Positions 9,064-18,537 of a stretch of DNA of 64,000 nt are shown here, one piece after another. Positions within the stretch are counted from its first letter, which is position 1, and every line of letters begins with the position of its first letter. A program made the position numbers and the translations under genes. Location of the stretch: contig DWVR01000057.1 of the NCBI GenBank assembly GCA_019120125.1, positions 1 through 64,000 of the forward strand, in the 5' to 3' direction. A model generated the notes under the pieces. The model had not been told where the DNA came from and made no database searches. It saw only the letters and a list, made by a program, of their open reading frames with translations. The stretch comes from Candidatus Phocaeicola excrementigallinarum (GTDB taxonomy: Bacteria; Bacteroidota; Bacteroidia; Bacteroidales; Bacteroidaceae).

Positions 9064-10164
9064 TTATTTGAAGAGCTCGGCCAATTTGGCATCCATCTCC
9101 TCGCCGCGCAGATTGCGGGCTACAATCGTACCGTCCTGAGCGATGAGCACTGTTGATGGGATGGAACGCACGCCATACAGCTTGGCTCCCTCACTCTGCC
9201 AGCCTTTCAGGTCGGACATCTGCGGCCAGGTGATCTTCAGGTCGGCAATGCCTTTCTTCCAGCTTTCCAGATTGCTGTCGAGAGACACGCCTACCACACC
9301 GAATCCTTTTGCCTTGTATTTGGCATAAGCGGCCACCACATTCGGCATTTCCATACGGCAGGGACCGCACCAGCTTGCCCAGAAGTCCACCAGAGTATAT
9401 TTGTTCCTGCTTACATAATCAGACAGCCTTACTTCTTTTCCTTCCGGAGTATCCAACGCGAAATCAATGTATTTCTGACCCTCGGAAGTCTTTGCCACTG
9501 TCTCCACATATTCTTTCAGACGCACGAAATCAGGCTTGGAAGCCAACGGTGCGGGAACTTTCGCAAGCAAAGGCTGCACATCCGCCACTTCAAACGAAGA
9601 GCCGAACATACACAGCAGTTCCACGCCGGCCGCCTTGTCTAGATTGTTGGAGATGATCTCCAGCACACGACTGGAACCCGCCTCTTCCTTTTCGTCAAGC
9701 ACCTTCGCCAGTGAATCCTTCTGGGCCACAGTCAATGTGGAATCGGTGGTCATCTTCTCGTAAACGGATTTCATTTCCTTATTGATGCTCTGGAACTCAT
9801 CCATGAATCCCTGAAGAGCATCATTATTGACTGTTCCTGACACATGACTTGCCTCCGGGTTCATGTTCACGGTCACCGTACCCGGCTCCACAAACAGCAT
9901 GGCAGCCATGTGGTTGTCACCTTTCATATAAGTCACATAACGGACAGCGGCGACCGAATCGGGAGTCCCCGTAAACTCGAACGTGCCGTTCTTTACAACC
10001 GTTGAATCCAATGCCACGAAACCGTCTTCCGTACGGTCCTGCAAATAAACGGTATCACCGTCCGCCGCACCTTCCGCCGTACCCTTGATCGTATAACCGG
10101 CTTTCTCCTGACATGCCGCCAACGCCATTACTCCCGCAGCGGCAAACCAAACTAATCTTTTCAT
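9064..10164 (-). CDS. TlpA-like thiol-disulfide protein with N-terminal DUF4369-like domain
   Basis: YTLVDFWASWCGPCRMEMPNVVAAYAKYK thioredoxin-like motif; lipobox LAAC. Confidence 0.9.
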   Translation of the reverse strand: MKRLVWFAAAGVMALAACQEKAGYTIKGTAEGAADGDTVYLQDRTEDGFVALDSTVVKNGTFEFTGTPDSVAAVRYVTYMKGDNHMAAMLFVEPGTVTVNMNPEASHVSGTVNNDALQGFMDEFQSINKEMKSVYEKMTTDSTLTVAQKDSLAKVLDEKEEAGSSRVLEIISNNLDKAAGVELLCMFGSSFEVADVQPLLAKVPAPLASKPDFVRLKEYVETVAKTSEGQKYIDFALDTPEGKEVRLSDYVSRNKYTLVDFWASWCGPCRMEMPNVVAAYAKYKAKGFGVVGVSLDSNLESWKKGIADLKITWPQMSDLKGWQSEGAKLYGVRSIPSTVLIAQDGTIVARNLRGEEMDAKLAELFK

Positions 10165-10259
10165 GAATCGTTTTTTTGTTTTATGAGTTAATGATATGCT
10201 TCATCAGACAAAAAAAGAGAATGAAGAACCCGCACCGGCAATTCTTCATTCACCATCCG

Positions 10260-11381
10260 TCATTGTTTGTTTCCCTGCCCCTTTTTCTTCTTCGCGATAA
10301 TCCAGTCGAACCAAAGGTGCATCAACGTCCACGCCACCACATCAATGACAAACACCCACGTATTGTTCATATAATGGATGGCGATCATCGTAAAGGCACA
10401 GAAACAGGCCGAGACAAACTGGATGGTCACCAAGGCACTGCGGGGAGAGAATCCCATCGCAAGGAACTTATGATGGATATGGGACTTGTCGGGCAGGAAA
10501 AGAGGCTTGTGGTTACGGGCACGACGCATCACGACACGCACCACATCCAGACAAGGCACCATCAGCACGCTGAAAGAAACCAGTACAGGACTGCTCATCG
10601 GAGAAACGCGCAAGGACGGGTCGTACATGCTGTACTTTATCACCAGGAAGCTCAACAGGAAGCCCAGTGTCAGACTGCCCGTATCGCCCATGAATATCTT
10701 ACGCCCACGGTCGGCGTTTCCGAACACATTATACACAAAGAAAGGAATGATCACTCCCACGGTAGCGAAAGCCAGCAGGGAATGCAACCAGTATTGGTAA
10801 TGGATAAACAATACACCGAACACGATCAACGCCACCATGCTGAGTCCCGACGCCAGACCGTCGATTCCATCAATCAGGTTGATGGAGTTCGTGATGAACA
10901 CCACCAGGAGGATTGTCAAAGGAATACCGACCATCGGACTGATCTGGTAAATGCCGAACAGGCCATAGAAACTGTTCACGTACAGTCCTGACACCGGGAA
11001 CATCATCGCGGCCAGAATCTGGACAAGGAATTTCTTGCGGTAGCGCACCCCTACCAGATCATCGGCAATACCCACGATATACAACAAGGTCAGCCCTCCC
11101 ATCAGGAAAAGCATCTCGCAGGCAATGCGCTCCATCCCGACACCGTCAGAGAAAGTCCCGATCAGCAACCGTATGCCCGTAAACACACATACACAAAACA
11201 GGATGACCGGGAAAAAGGTCACGCCACCCAGACGGGGAATCGGACGCTTATGCACCTTGCGTTCGTTCGGTTCATCGAACAACCGCTTCCTCAACGAGAT
11301 AATCAAGATATTAGGGATAATGACACGCCCCAAAAACACGGCGCACAAAAAAGCCGCAATGATTATGTATAAGTTCTCCAT
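10260..11381 (-). CDS. MraY/WecA-family undecaprenyl-phosphate sugar-1-phosphate transferase
   Basis: KRPIPRLGGVTFF, NLIDGIDGLASG, FMGDTGSLTLGF, HIHHKFL motifs. Confidence 0.9.
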   Translation of the reverse strand: MENLYIIIAAFLCAVFLGRVIIPNILIISLRKRLFDEPNERKVHKRPIPRLGGVTFFPVILFCVCVFTGIRLLIGTFSDGVGMERIACEMLFLMGGLTLLYIVGIADDLVGVRYRKKFLVQILAAMMFPVSGLYVNSFYGLFGIYQISPMVGIPLTILLVVFITNSINLIDGIDGLASGLSMVALIVFGVLFIHYQYWLHSLLAFATVGVIIPFFVYNVFGNADRGRKIFMGDTGSLTLGFLLSFLVIKYSMYDPSLRVSPMSSPVLVSFSVLMVPCLDVVRVVMRRARNHKPLFLPDKSHIHHKFLAMGFSPRSALVTIQFVSACFCAFTMIAIHYMNNTWVFVIDVVAWTLMHLWFDWIIAKKKKGQGNKQ

Positions 11382-11474
11382 AAGTTTTTTGTGTATGCAC
11401 TTTATTTTTCAACCTTCCCGCAAGACATCCTCCGGCTGTGCCCGGAAACACCGTCCGTAAAAGGTAGTTGAATG

Positions 11475-11482
11475 CAAATGTA
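11475..11482 (-). promoter_or_regulatory. -7 element (TACATTTG on the minus strand)
   Basis: CAAATGTA on + upstream of the 10260-11381 gene. Confidence 0.4.
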
Positions 11483-11581
11483 GCTGAATTTTCATTACCT
11501 CCCAAAAAAGAGACTGATGATTTTTTTCACAAGACAGATTTTCATGGTTTTCTTTAGGAAAAGACAAATTACACCCTACAC

Positions 11582-12271
11582 TCATACACATAAAAGCAAA
11601 AAGCAACATGCCCCACAGATCCATCCGAGAGTCTCGGACGAAAGACCCGCACACATGGCGAGACCGGTGTAATCCAACGACGCGAAAAAGAAGAGCACAA
11701 AAAACAGGGTGACCAGATAGTCTGATTTCCTGACGAACATGGCGGACATCCCTCTCACCACATCCCTGTCACTCAGATAAGCGTCGGACGCGATACCATA
11801 GGCCACCGACGGCAAGGCAATTCCAAATGAAACGACCCACCAGAATCCGTCGGCCAGCGGAGACCCCTGGAAGCTTCCGACCACACTGCTTGCCACTCCC
11901 CACGGCCCCCATACCAACAACAAAAGGATACCGATGTACGTTCCAAAAGTCACGGCCGACAGGACAAGCGCACGACGCTCTTTCCGGGACAAGCTCTCCC
12001 GCTGCCCGGACACCATGGAACGACAGGCCTTCCCGATTCCGGAATCCGACCATAACCCGAGTCCCGGAAAAAGAGCCAAGATGACCGGCAGGGCAAGCGG
12101 AGAAAGATACACCGTCCCCAGCGTCCGAAACACCCAACGGAGGCCCTCATCGCCCAACAGACTGCGCACTCCGGACCATCCATATACAGACCCCACCCAT
12201 GACACGAATGTCACCAGACCGGTCAAAAGGAAAAAGCAGGTGGCAGGATGGGGGAAACGCTTATTCTTCAT
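11582..12271 (-). CDS. polytopic membrane protein, weak resemblance to AbgT-type permease segments
   Basis: Multiple hydrophobic helices; YGIASDAYLSDRDVVRGMSAMFVRKSDYLVTLFFVLFFFASLDYTGL; overlaps the response regulator stop. Confidence 0.5.
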   Translation of the reverse strand: MKNKRFPHPATCFFLLTGLVTFVSWVGSVYGWSGVRSLLGDEGLRWVFRTLGTVYLSPLALPVILALFPGLGLWSDSGIGKACRSMVSGQRESLSRKERRALVLSAVTFGTYIGILLLLVWGPWGVASSVVGSFQGSPLADGFWWVVSFGIALPSVAYGIASDAYLSDRDVVRGMSAMFVRKSDYLVTLFFVLFFFASLDYTGLAMCAGLSSETLGWICGACCFLLLCV

Positions 12272-12998
12272 CAGGCTCCAGATTGTCTATATCCAGAATA
12301 CGGAGCTCGAACGCGCGTGTCACCAGACGGCAGGCATTCACTCCAGTCCGCTCATCGGCCCTGAAAAGACGGTTCACCAGCTCGTTCTGGCGTTTCTCTA
12401 CCGACTTCACCCCGAACGGCATCCCCTTCAGGTTCGTGATCATCTCCTTGGTATATCCCAAAGCCAGATGGCGCAACAGACGCTCGTCATACTCGTCAAT
12501 GTCATAATCCACAACCGCTTCCTGCCGCCGCTGCCCGGCTTCGACAGTCTGCTTGAAACGCTCCACGATCTTCTCCAGGATCGGCTGGTTGAACACCAGC
12601 CTTCTGCCGTCCATCACCGCCTGTACATCAGTGGCGGTCAGCAGCTCTCCGGTCTTCAGGATAATACCCACCGCACCCGCGTTGAGGGCATCCACCCACA
12701 GCTTCTCGTTGAGCACCTCTCCGGTAAAAATCAGCACTTTGATTTCCGGACGTTCCTTGTGCAGACGGGAACAGATCTCCACGCCGATGGTCGTGGAGCC
12801 GCCCAACCCAAGATCAAGCAACACCATGTCCGGTGTCTTGGCCTCAAGCAAGGTCCAGAACTCCGCCTCGGTCATGGCCGTTCCGATCACCTCGGCATCC
12901 GGTATTTCATGACGGAAAATCTCCTCTGTTCCCTTCAACTCCAGCTTCACGTCCTCTACGATAATCACTTTAAACTTTTCCATATTGTCATCATTCAT
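12261..12998 (-). CDS. DNA-binding response regulator (receiver plus HTH-like C-terminus)
   Basis: KVIIVEDVKLELKG, DMVLLDLGLGG, VLIFTGE, GAVGIILKTG. Confidence 0.85.
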   Translation of the reverse strand: MNDDNMEKFKVIIVEDVKLELKGTEEIFRHEIPDAEVIGTAMTEAEFWTLLEAKTPDMVLLDLGLGGSTTIGVEICSRLHKERPEIKVLIFTGEVLNEKLWVDALNAGAVGIILKTGELLTATDVQAVMDGRRLVFNQPILEKIVERFKQTVEAGQRRQEAVVDYDIDEYDERLLRHLALGYTKEMITNLKGMPFGVKSVEKRQNELVNRLFRADERTGVNACRLVTRAFELRILDIDNLEPDEE

Positions 12999-15900
12999 TG
13001 TTTCTCGTTCATTTTTTTGCGGAAAGGCACGGTAAACCAGACTTTAAAGCCTCCCCCCTCTGCCTTGCAGGCATTGATGCGGCATCCCCGTTTCCCGGCA
13101 AACTCGTCATGGTCGCGTACAATCTGCTTGCACACCAGATATTCCGTACCGGTCAACGTCTGCCCGTTATCCTGCGCGCACATCCGTTTCTTGTCCGGAT
13201 AAAACAGCGCGTCCAGTTCTTCCTGCGACATATCCCTCCGGCTGTCCGTGAAAGAGACCCTCACGAAACTGCCGTCCCTGACCACATCCAGTCTCAACCT
13301 ACCGGATACGGGAACACGTACGGCCTCATCCACCAGATTTTCCAACAGAAAACGCAGCAACACGGCATCACCCGTAGCATAAAGCGGTTCGGCACCGACC
13401 TCCAGTTCCAGCTGGAAATCCAGTCTCCGTGTCTGCCGAGCCACATATTTCCGCATTCCCTCCGCCAGTTCCTTCATGTCGACTTCCGAGCGACGGAACG
13501 TGACCTCTTCCAGTTGGCGGGCCGCACACGAAGTCAGCAAGGAGAATACATCCTTATAATATTCCACCAGTTCCGCCATGTCACCAAGCATTTCCTTTCT
13601 CTCCGCAGGGTCAGCCGCACCCAACCGGCCGGCCATCTGCCGGATACGGTTCGGATAGTAGACCGTCTCGTGCTTAATGGTCGAAAGACAGTTGTCAAGC
13701 ACCATGTTCTGCACATGGAGCTGGTTTTCCTCAAAAACAGCCCTACGTGCCTCGTCCTGTGCCAACTCGATATCATGGAACTTGCGGTTTACCTGCACGA
13801 TGGTATTATACAGAATGACAGCCAGATAGTTGCCCACCAGCTCCACAAGCAGCCTGTCCTCCTCGCGGACATACGGACGGGCCATCCGCAAAGCCATCAC
13901 TCCCACACAATGCCTCTCACCTCCCGCTTCGACCCACAAAGGCAGGCAACTCCATTCCAGTCCTTCCGCCCACTGCAAACGGCGGATCTCATAGCAGCGC
14001 CGCACACGGCCGTACCACTCCTCATCGGCCACTTTCCGGTAACAGGCGAACTTCAATTTATGAGTCTCCTCGTCAACCACCGCCAACGCCAGATTGTCGA
14101 GCGCGACCAGCTCGTTCATCTCCCTGAACATATGGCGGACAACACGCTCCGCCACATCACCCTCGCCTTCCGTACGCATCGAAGCCGAAAATACGGCACG
14201 GTTAATGGCAAACACCTCCTCGATATGATACCGATAGCGCAGACGGCGACGGAGATACAGGCCGTAATAAGCGGCCAGACATCCCAACACGATCAGCACG
14301 AAAATGCAGAGAGCAATCCGCTTGTTGCCTGCCGACTTCCGCATCTGGACACAATACTCCTCCAACGACGTGTCCCGGCTAAGCCGCTTGTAGAGTGAGG
14401 CATACGCACCGTTGTTATACCTGTAACGGCGGAAATCCTTCAGTGCCAGCGAAGCCACCGCCACCTCATTGCGCACGTCAAGCAGGATATGATAATCCGT
14501 ATCGAAACGGTCGGCAAGCCAGGCCAGCTCGCCCGACTCTCCCTCACCGTCCAAAGCCAGCAGGGGACCTTCTTTTCCGGAATATTCCTGATAATGTGCG
14601 TTCATATAATGAAACACACTGTCTGCCAGTTCAATGGCCGAACGATAATCTCCGTTCACATTACAGTCGTACACCCAATTGGCATAATAGTCGGCTATGG
14701 CCAACAAGCTGTCATAACCGCTCACTTCCGCAGCACTGCCCGGAACGTCCTGAAGCCCGGACCCCGTACGGCCACACCCTCCCAGACAAGCCATACAGAC
14801 CACACCTGCCACCAACAATGCCTTTCTCACTCCCTTGGGAAGCCGGAAGCAGAACCGGCTTCCTTTCCCTACCGTACTCTCAATACGGAACCGGCACACC
14901 TCAAACACCTTATTGGTCTTGCGGTATTTCTCGATGATGCCTTTGCAGTTCATCAGTCCGAAACCATGCCCTTTTTGCCCATGCAGGAGTGAAGCGTCCG
15001 CAGCCGTCTCCATACCGATGGCACTCGGATCATACACCTTCTCATCCAGAATACGGTGAATGTCGTTTTCCGACAGTCCCGGTCCGTCGTCACTTACCGA
15101 GATCTCCACATAATCCTCCGCTTCCGTGGCGGACAAGGATATATGCCCTCCTTCCTGCGTATATTTCCGCGCGTTCTCCGCCAGTGTATTGATCATGAAC
15201 AATGTCAGCGCCTTGTCAGCCTTCACGACTGCGGAAGTGTCTTCCACGGTCAACTGCTGGCGCCTCATCTCAAAGGAACGCCGTCCCTTGGCCACCACCG
15301 AAAACAGTTCCTGCAAGGCGAAATTCTCGATCTTCAGGCTCAACGTGCCCTGACGCATTTTGATCCATAATGCCAGTATATCATTGTATTCATTGATCTT
15401 GTCCGTCAGCTCTCCGATATAGCCCAACTTGTTTTCCGTCACATCCTCCGGCATTTTCCCGATACCCGACCTCAATTTCCGTATCTCGTTCGCCACGCGG
15501 TCAATGAACGGCAGAATGCCTGTCACAATGGCCAGACAAGCCTTCTTCACCTCGTTCCGACATTTGTTTTCCACCAGATGCTGGCGATGGACGTACTGTT
15601 CTTTCTCCAACCGCTTTCTTTCATCGTCAAGGGACACCAGGTTCAAACCGTTCTCCAGCGTCCAGGCCAGATAAGGCAGCAACAGCTCCACAAGGTCGCT
15701 GTCTTCCTTCTTCATAGGTAAGGACAAAGCCAGCCACAAGGTGCCTACCGCCCCGGACTTTCCCGGCGACACCAAAGGAAACGGCCGGACTTCCCCTTTC
15801 TCCGGCCGGAAATCCTCCCTCTCCTCCTCTGCCGCCCACGTGATCCGGATCCCGTCCGCATGAAACATCTCCTGCAAATCTCCCTTCACGGCCTTGCACA

Positions 15901-17419
15901 CCGCCTCGGCCACTTCTTCCTGTGTCGTGGCATCGGCCGGTACCGCACCGGTCACCCGCTGGCAAAGCAGAAGCAGACGCTTGAGGCGCGCCACGTACAA
16001 TCCGTTCCTCCTTTTCCAGTAACGGTTCAACAGGACAAACAATACCGCCATCACCAGAAAACCGCCTATGACCATCGTCAACAACACATTGAGCTGTCTT
16101 CCCTCACGCTCCAAAGCTGAATACCGACTCTCCAGCTCCTTGTCCTGACGGGTGTAGTCAAGAATGTCAAGATAGACATTACGGTTATAGTCCGACTCGG
16201 CCTTCATCCCCAAGGCCGAGTAACTTCGGCTCAACTGCTCACGCAGACGCGCAATCCATTCGGGTACGGTCTTGATGCCCTCATCATTGATCCATCTCAG
16301 TTCGATGGACGATGTCTGTCCCGGAATGTAAGTCCGCAGCCGGTCCGTAGTATCCTCACAATGATAATATCTCTCATGATGCAGGTTCACATAGTCGAGC
16401 GCCGCCTTCAGGTTCGGCAACGCCCTGTCAGACTGTCCCGCAAAATTATAATAGGTCGCAATGGTCCGGTAAGTGCCCGAAATCTGGTACCAGTCACCAT
16501 AATCCTTGAACAGTCTCAATGCATGGCGGGCAAAATTCAAGGGCAGGCTGTCCAGGGGAAGGCCTTCCGGATTCACCATCCGCAACAGTCCCGGCCTCTC
16601 CCGTTCCAGCAGCACACGGTTGCTCCTGAAATTGAGCAGCTCCGCCATGGCCTGAAGGGAATTGGCCTCGAAATAGACATATCCCCCCTTGGCACTCTCC
16701 TGCAAACATTCCACCAGGTACGAGAACTCACCCTTCACCACTTCCTCGCGGGTGGACGCCTCATACATGCCGCCCGAGCCACGCATATACATATAGTAAA
16801 GCCACTGCCCCCTGTCGCCGCGCAACATGACCGGAGAAATGGAGTCAATGGAGGCCAAAGACTCCCGGTCCTGCTCCAGATAATAATAGTAGACGCCCGA
16901 CACGATATAGAATTCCGAAAGGGCATAATTCAGCCTTTTCCGCAAACGAGGGTCACGAAGATAGCCACGGTCCTCCTGAAGCCGCCTCATACGCCTCAAG
17001 GCACTGTTCCGGTAATCATAGAACTCCTTGTTCATCGATGTACGCTGGCAAATCTTCATCAGTCCCACATCGGCGACAAGACGCTCTATCTCGTTCCTGC
17101 CCGTTTCGGAAGCCTGCCGATAGAGTCCGGCGGAACGCTCGAAATCCATCTTCATGAAAGCGCAGAAAGCCAGACCGTTCAAGGCCTCCGCACGCCGGTA
17201 GGCACTTCTGTCCGCCACAAGCAACGCGCTTTCAGCCAGACGTTCCGCCTCCGCCAGGTTCTTGTAACGCATCTCATACGAAAGGCTGTTGAGCGAATCG
17301 GCCTGCCTGTCCGCCTCGGCCAGACGTGCCGGGCGCACACAGCCGCACATGGCCAGCAAACCGAGCCATAGCGCAAGAACCAATCCTCCATCCAGTCTGA
17401 GTATAGCTTTCATTATCAA
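12995..17419 (-). CDS. 1474-aa two-module sensor histidine kinase (DUF5112/DUF5113-like)
   Basis: N-terminal lipobox/TPR-like region, TM ~447-465, GHKL ATPase with SDDGPGL and GHGFGL; second hydrophobic/lipobox segment VAGVVCMACLGGC, TM ~1036-1055, and IKHETVYYPNRI H-box; 4-bp overlap with the regulator. Confidence 0.8.
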   Translation of the reverse strand: MIMKAILRLDGGLVLALWLGLLAMCGCVRPARLAEADRQADSLNSLSYEMRYKNLAEAERLAESALLVADRSAYRRAEALNGLAFCAFMKMDFERSAGLYRQASETGRNEIERLVADVGLMKICQRTSMNKEFYDYRNSALRRMRRLQEDRGYLRDPRLRKRLNYALSEFYIVSGVYYYYLEQDRESLASIDSISPVMLRGDRGQWLYYMYMRGSGGMYEASTREEVVKGEFSYLVECLQESAKGGYVYFEANSLQAMAELLNFRSNRVLLERERPGLLRMVNPEGLPLDSLPLNFARHALRLFKDYGDWYQISGTYRTIATYYNFAGQSDRALPNLKAALDYVNLHHERYYHCEDTTDRLRTYIPGQTSSIELRWINDEGIKTVPEWIARLREQLSRSYSALGMKAESDYNRNVYLDILDYTRQDKELESRYSALEREGRQLNVLLTMVIGGFLVMAVLFVLLNRYWKRRNGLYVARLKRLLLLCQRVTGAVPADATTQEEVAEAVCKAVKGDLQEMFHADGIRITWAAEEEREDFRPEKGEVRPFPLVSPGKSGAVGTLWLALSLPMKKEDSDLVELLLPYLAWTLENGLNLVSLDDERKRLEKEQYVHRQHLVENKCRNEVKKACLAIVTGILPFIDRVANEIRKLRSGIGKMPEDVTENKLGYIGELTDKINEYNDILALWIKMRQGTLSLKIENFALQELFSVVAKGRRSFEMRRQQLTVEDTSAVVKADKALTLFMINTLAENARKYTQEGGHISLSATEAEDYVEISVSDDGPGLSENDIHRILDEKVYDPSAIGMETAADASLLHGQKGHGFGLMNCKGIIEKYRKTNKVFEVCRFRIESTVGKGSRFCFRLPKGVRKALLVAGVVCMACLGGCGRTGSGLQDVPGSAAEVSGYDSLLAIADYYANWVYDCNVNGDYRSAIELADSVFHYMNAHYQEYSGKEGPLLALDGEGESGELAWLADRFDTDYHILLDVRNEVAVASLALKDFRRYRYNNGAYASLYKRLSRDTSLEEYCVQMRKSAGNKRIALCIFVLIVLGCLAAYYGLYLRRRLRYRYHIEEVFAINRAVFSASMRTEGEGDVAERVVRHMFREMNELVALDNLALAVVDEETHKLKFACYRKVADEEWYGRVRRCYEIRRLQWAEGLEWSCLPLWVEAGGERHCVGVMALRMARPYVREEDRLLVELVGNYLAVILYNTIVQVNRKFHDIELAQDEARRAVFEENQLHVQNMVLDNCLSTIKHETVYYPNRIRQMAGRLGAADPAERKEMLGDMAELVEYYKDVFSLLTSCAARQLEEVTFRRSEVDMKELAEGMRKYVARQTRRLDFQLELEVGAEPLYATGDAVLLRFLLENLVDEAVRVPVSGRLRLDVVRDGSFVRVSFTDSRRDMSQEELDALFYPDKKRMCAQDNGQTLTGTEYLVCKQIVRDHDEFAGKRGCRINACKAEGGGFKVWFTVPFRKKMNEKQ

Positions 17420-17473
17420 TCAAGTATCAAAACATTAAGAATACTTGCGGGCAAAACCCGGAATAAACTGCCA

Positions 17474-17481
17474 CAAATGTA
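17474..17481 (-). promoter_or_regulatory. -7 element (TACATTTG on minus) for the kinase operon
   Basis: CAAATGTA on + 55 bp upstream of the kinase start. Confidence 0.4.
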
Positions 17482-17598
17482 GAAAGAATCTTTGAGAATG
17501 AACAACAAAGGACAAGGAATCAACGGGAAACTTCTTAAAGTACAATAAAAATGCCATACACTCCATGTCCTTTTTACCGTAATCTCACAGAATTACCT

Positions 17599-17606
17599 TA
17601 CTTTTG
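17599..17606 (+). promoter_or_regulatory. -7 element TACTTTTG
   Basis: TAnnTTTG upstream of the DedA gene. Confidence 0.45.
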
Positions 17607-17655
17607 CAGGCGAAAAAGAATCATTGTGGAATTTTAATCATTTTATCAACGGCAC

Positions 17656-18303
17656 ATGGAGTTTTTACAACTTATCATCGATTTCATCCTGCACATAGAC
17701 CATCACATGGTCCAACTGGTACAAGACTATCATCTGTGGACATACGCCATTCTGTTTGTCATCATTTTCTGTGAAACCGGCCTTGTGGTAACCCCGTTCC
17801 TGCCGGGCGACTCACTGCTCTTCGTGGCCGGAGCCATCACGGCCCTGCCGGAAATGCCACTCGAGATAGGCTATCTGGTAGTGGTGGTGTTCACCGCCGC
17901 CGTGCTCGGCGACTCATGCAACTATATGATCGGGCATTTCTTCGGGAAAAAGCTGTTCAGCAATCCCGATTCCAGGATATTCAAGCAAAGCTATCTCGAC
18001 AAGACCCATGACTTTTTCCGCAAATACGGCGGCAAGACCATCATTCTGGCCCGGTTTGTCCCCATCGTACGCACATTCGCGCCTTTTGTGGCCGGTATGG
18101 GAAAGATGAACTATTACTATTTCATGATCTACAACCTCACCGGCGCGGCCTTATGGGTGGGGATATTCTGCTTTGCCGGCTATTTCTTCGGTGACCTGCC
18201 GTTTGTACAGCAGAACCTGAAGCTCTTGCTGCTGGCCATCATCGTCATTTCCGTGCTTCCGGCAGTCATCGAGGTGATCCGCGCCAGACTGAAAAAAGCG
18301 TAG
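17656..18303 (+). CDS. DedA family membrane protein
   Basis: [46 protein letters not shown]. Confidence 0.9.
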   Translation: MEFLQLIIDFILHIDHHMVQLVQDYHLWTYAILFVIIFCETGLVVTPFLPGDSLLFVAGAITALPEMPLEIGYLVVVVFTAAVLGDSCNYMIGHFFGKKLFSNPDSRIFKQSYLDKTHDFFRKYGGKTIILARFVPIVRTFAPFVAGMGKMNYYYFMIYNLTGAALWVGIFCFAGYFFGDLPFVQQNLKLLLLAIIVISVLPAVIEVIRARLKKA

Positions 18304-18356
18304 GGCACGACACGGCCTGAGAGACAGGAACTTCCAGGTCGAATCACACACTCCTG

Positions 18357-18439
18357 AAAACATCAAGGCGTTTTACCTGAAACGCCGAAGTGTTTTTTAA
18401 AAACGTCAAGGCGTTTTGACCAAAACGTCTTGACGTTTT
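18357..18439. repeat. Array of four 18-bp imperfect palindromes (array A)
   Basis: Units at 18357 AAAACATCAAGGCGTTTT, 18379 GAAACGCCGAAGTGTTTT, 18400 AAAACGTCAAGGCGTTTT, 18422 AAAACGTCTTGACGTTTT; spacing 22/21/22. Confidence 0.85.
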
Positions 18440-18502
18440 TTCCAGGGTCAACAGACAGTGTGTAAACCACGTTTTCTTTCAAGGTTTATCCACGGATTTT
18501 AT

Positions 18503-18510
18503 TATTTTTG
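18503..18510 (+). promoter_or_regulatory. -7 element TATTTTTG
   Basis: TAnnTTTG 28 bp upstream of the ADH ATG at 18538. Confidence 0.45.
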
Positions 18511-18537
18511 CCAAAAGAAACCATTCAACAGAACCGT

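Noticed and set aside
10176-10991. 271-aa + strand ORF
   Set aside because: Antisense shadow of the WecA-like gene; His/Arg/Gln-rich composition, no recognisable family.
11934-17371. Long + strand ORFs (11934-13202, 12998-14398, 16361-17371)
   Set aside because: Antisense shadows of the kinase/regulator operon with atypical composition.
18317-18333. Shared TGAGAGACAGGAAC with 49896-49912
   Set aside because: A 14-bp exact match is expected by chance several times in 64 kb; surrounding sequence does not align.
18357-18439. CRISPR array (also considered for 62418-62501)
   Set aside because: Units are 18-bp palindromes separated by 3-4 nt; no spacers and no cas genes.
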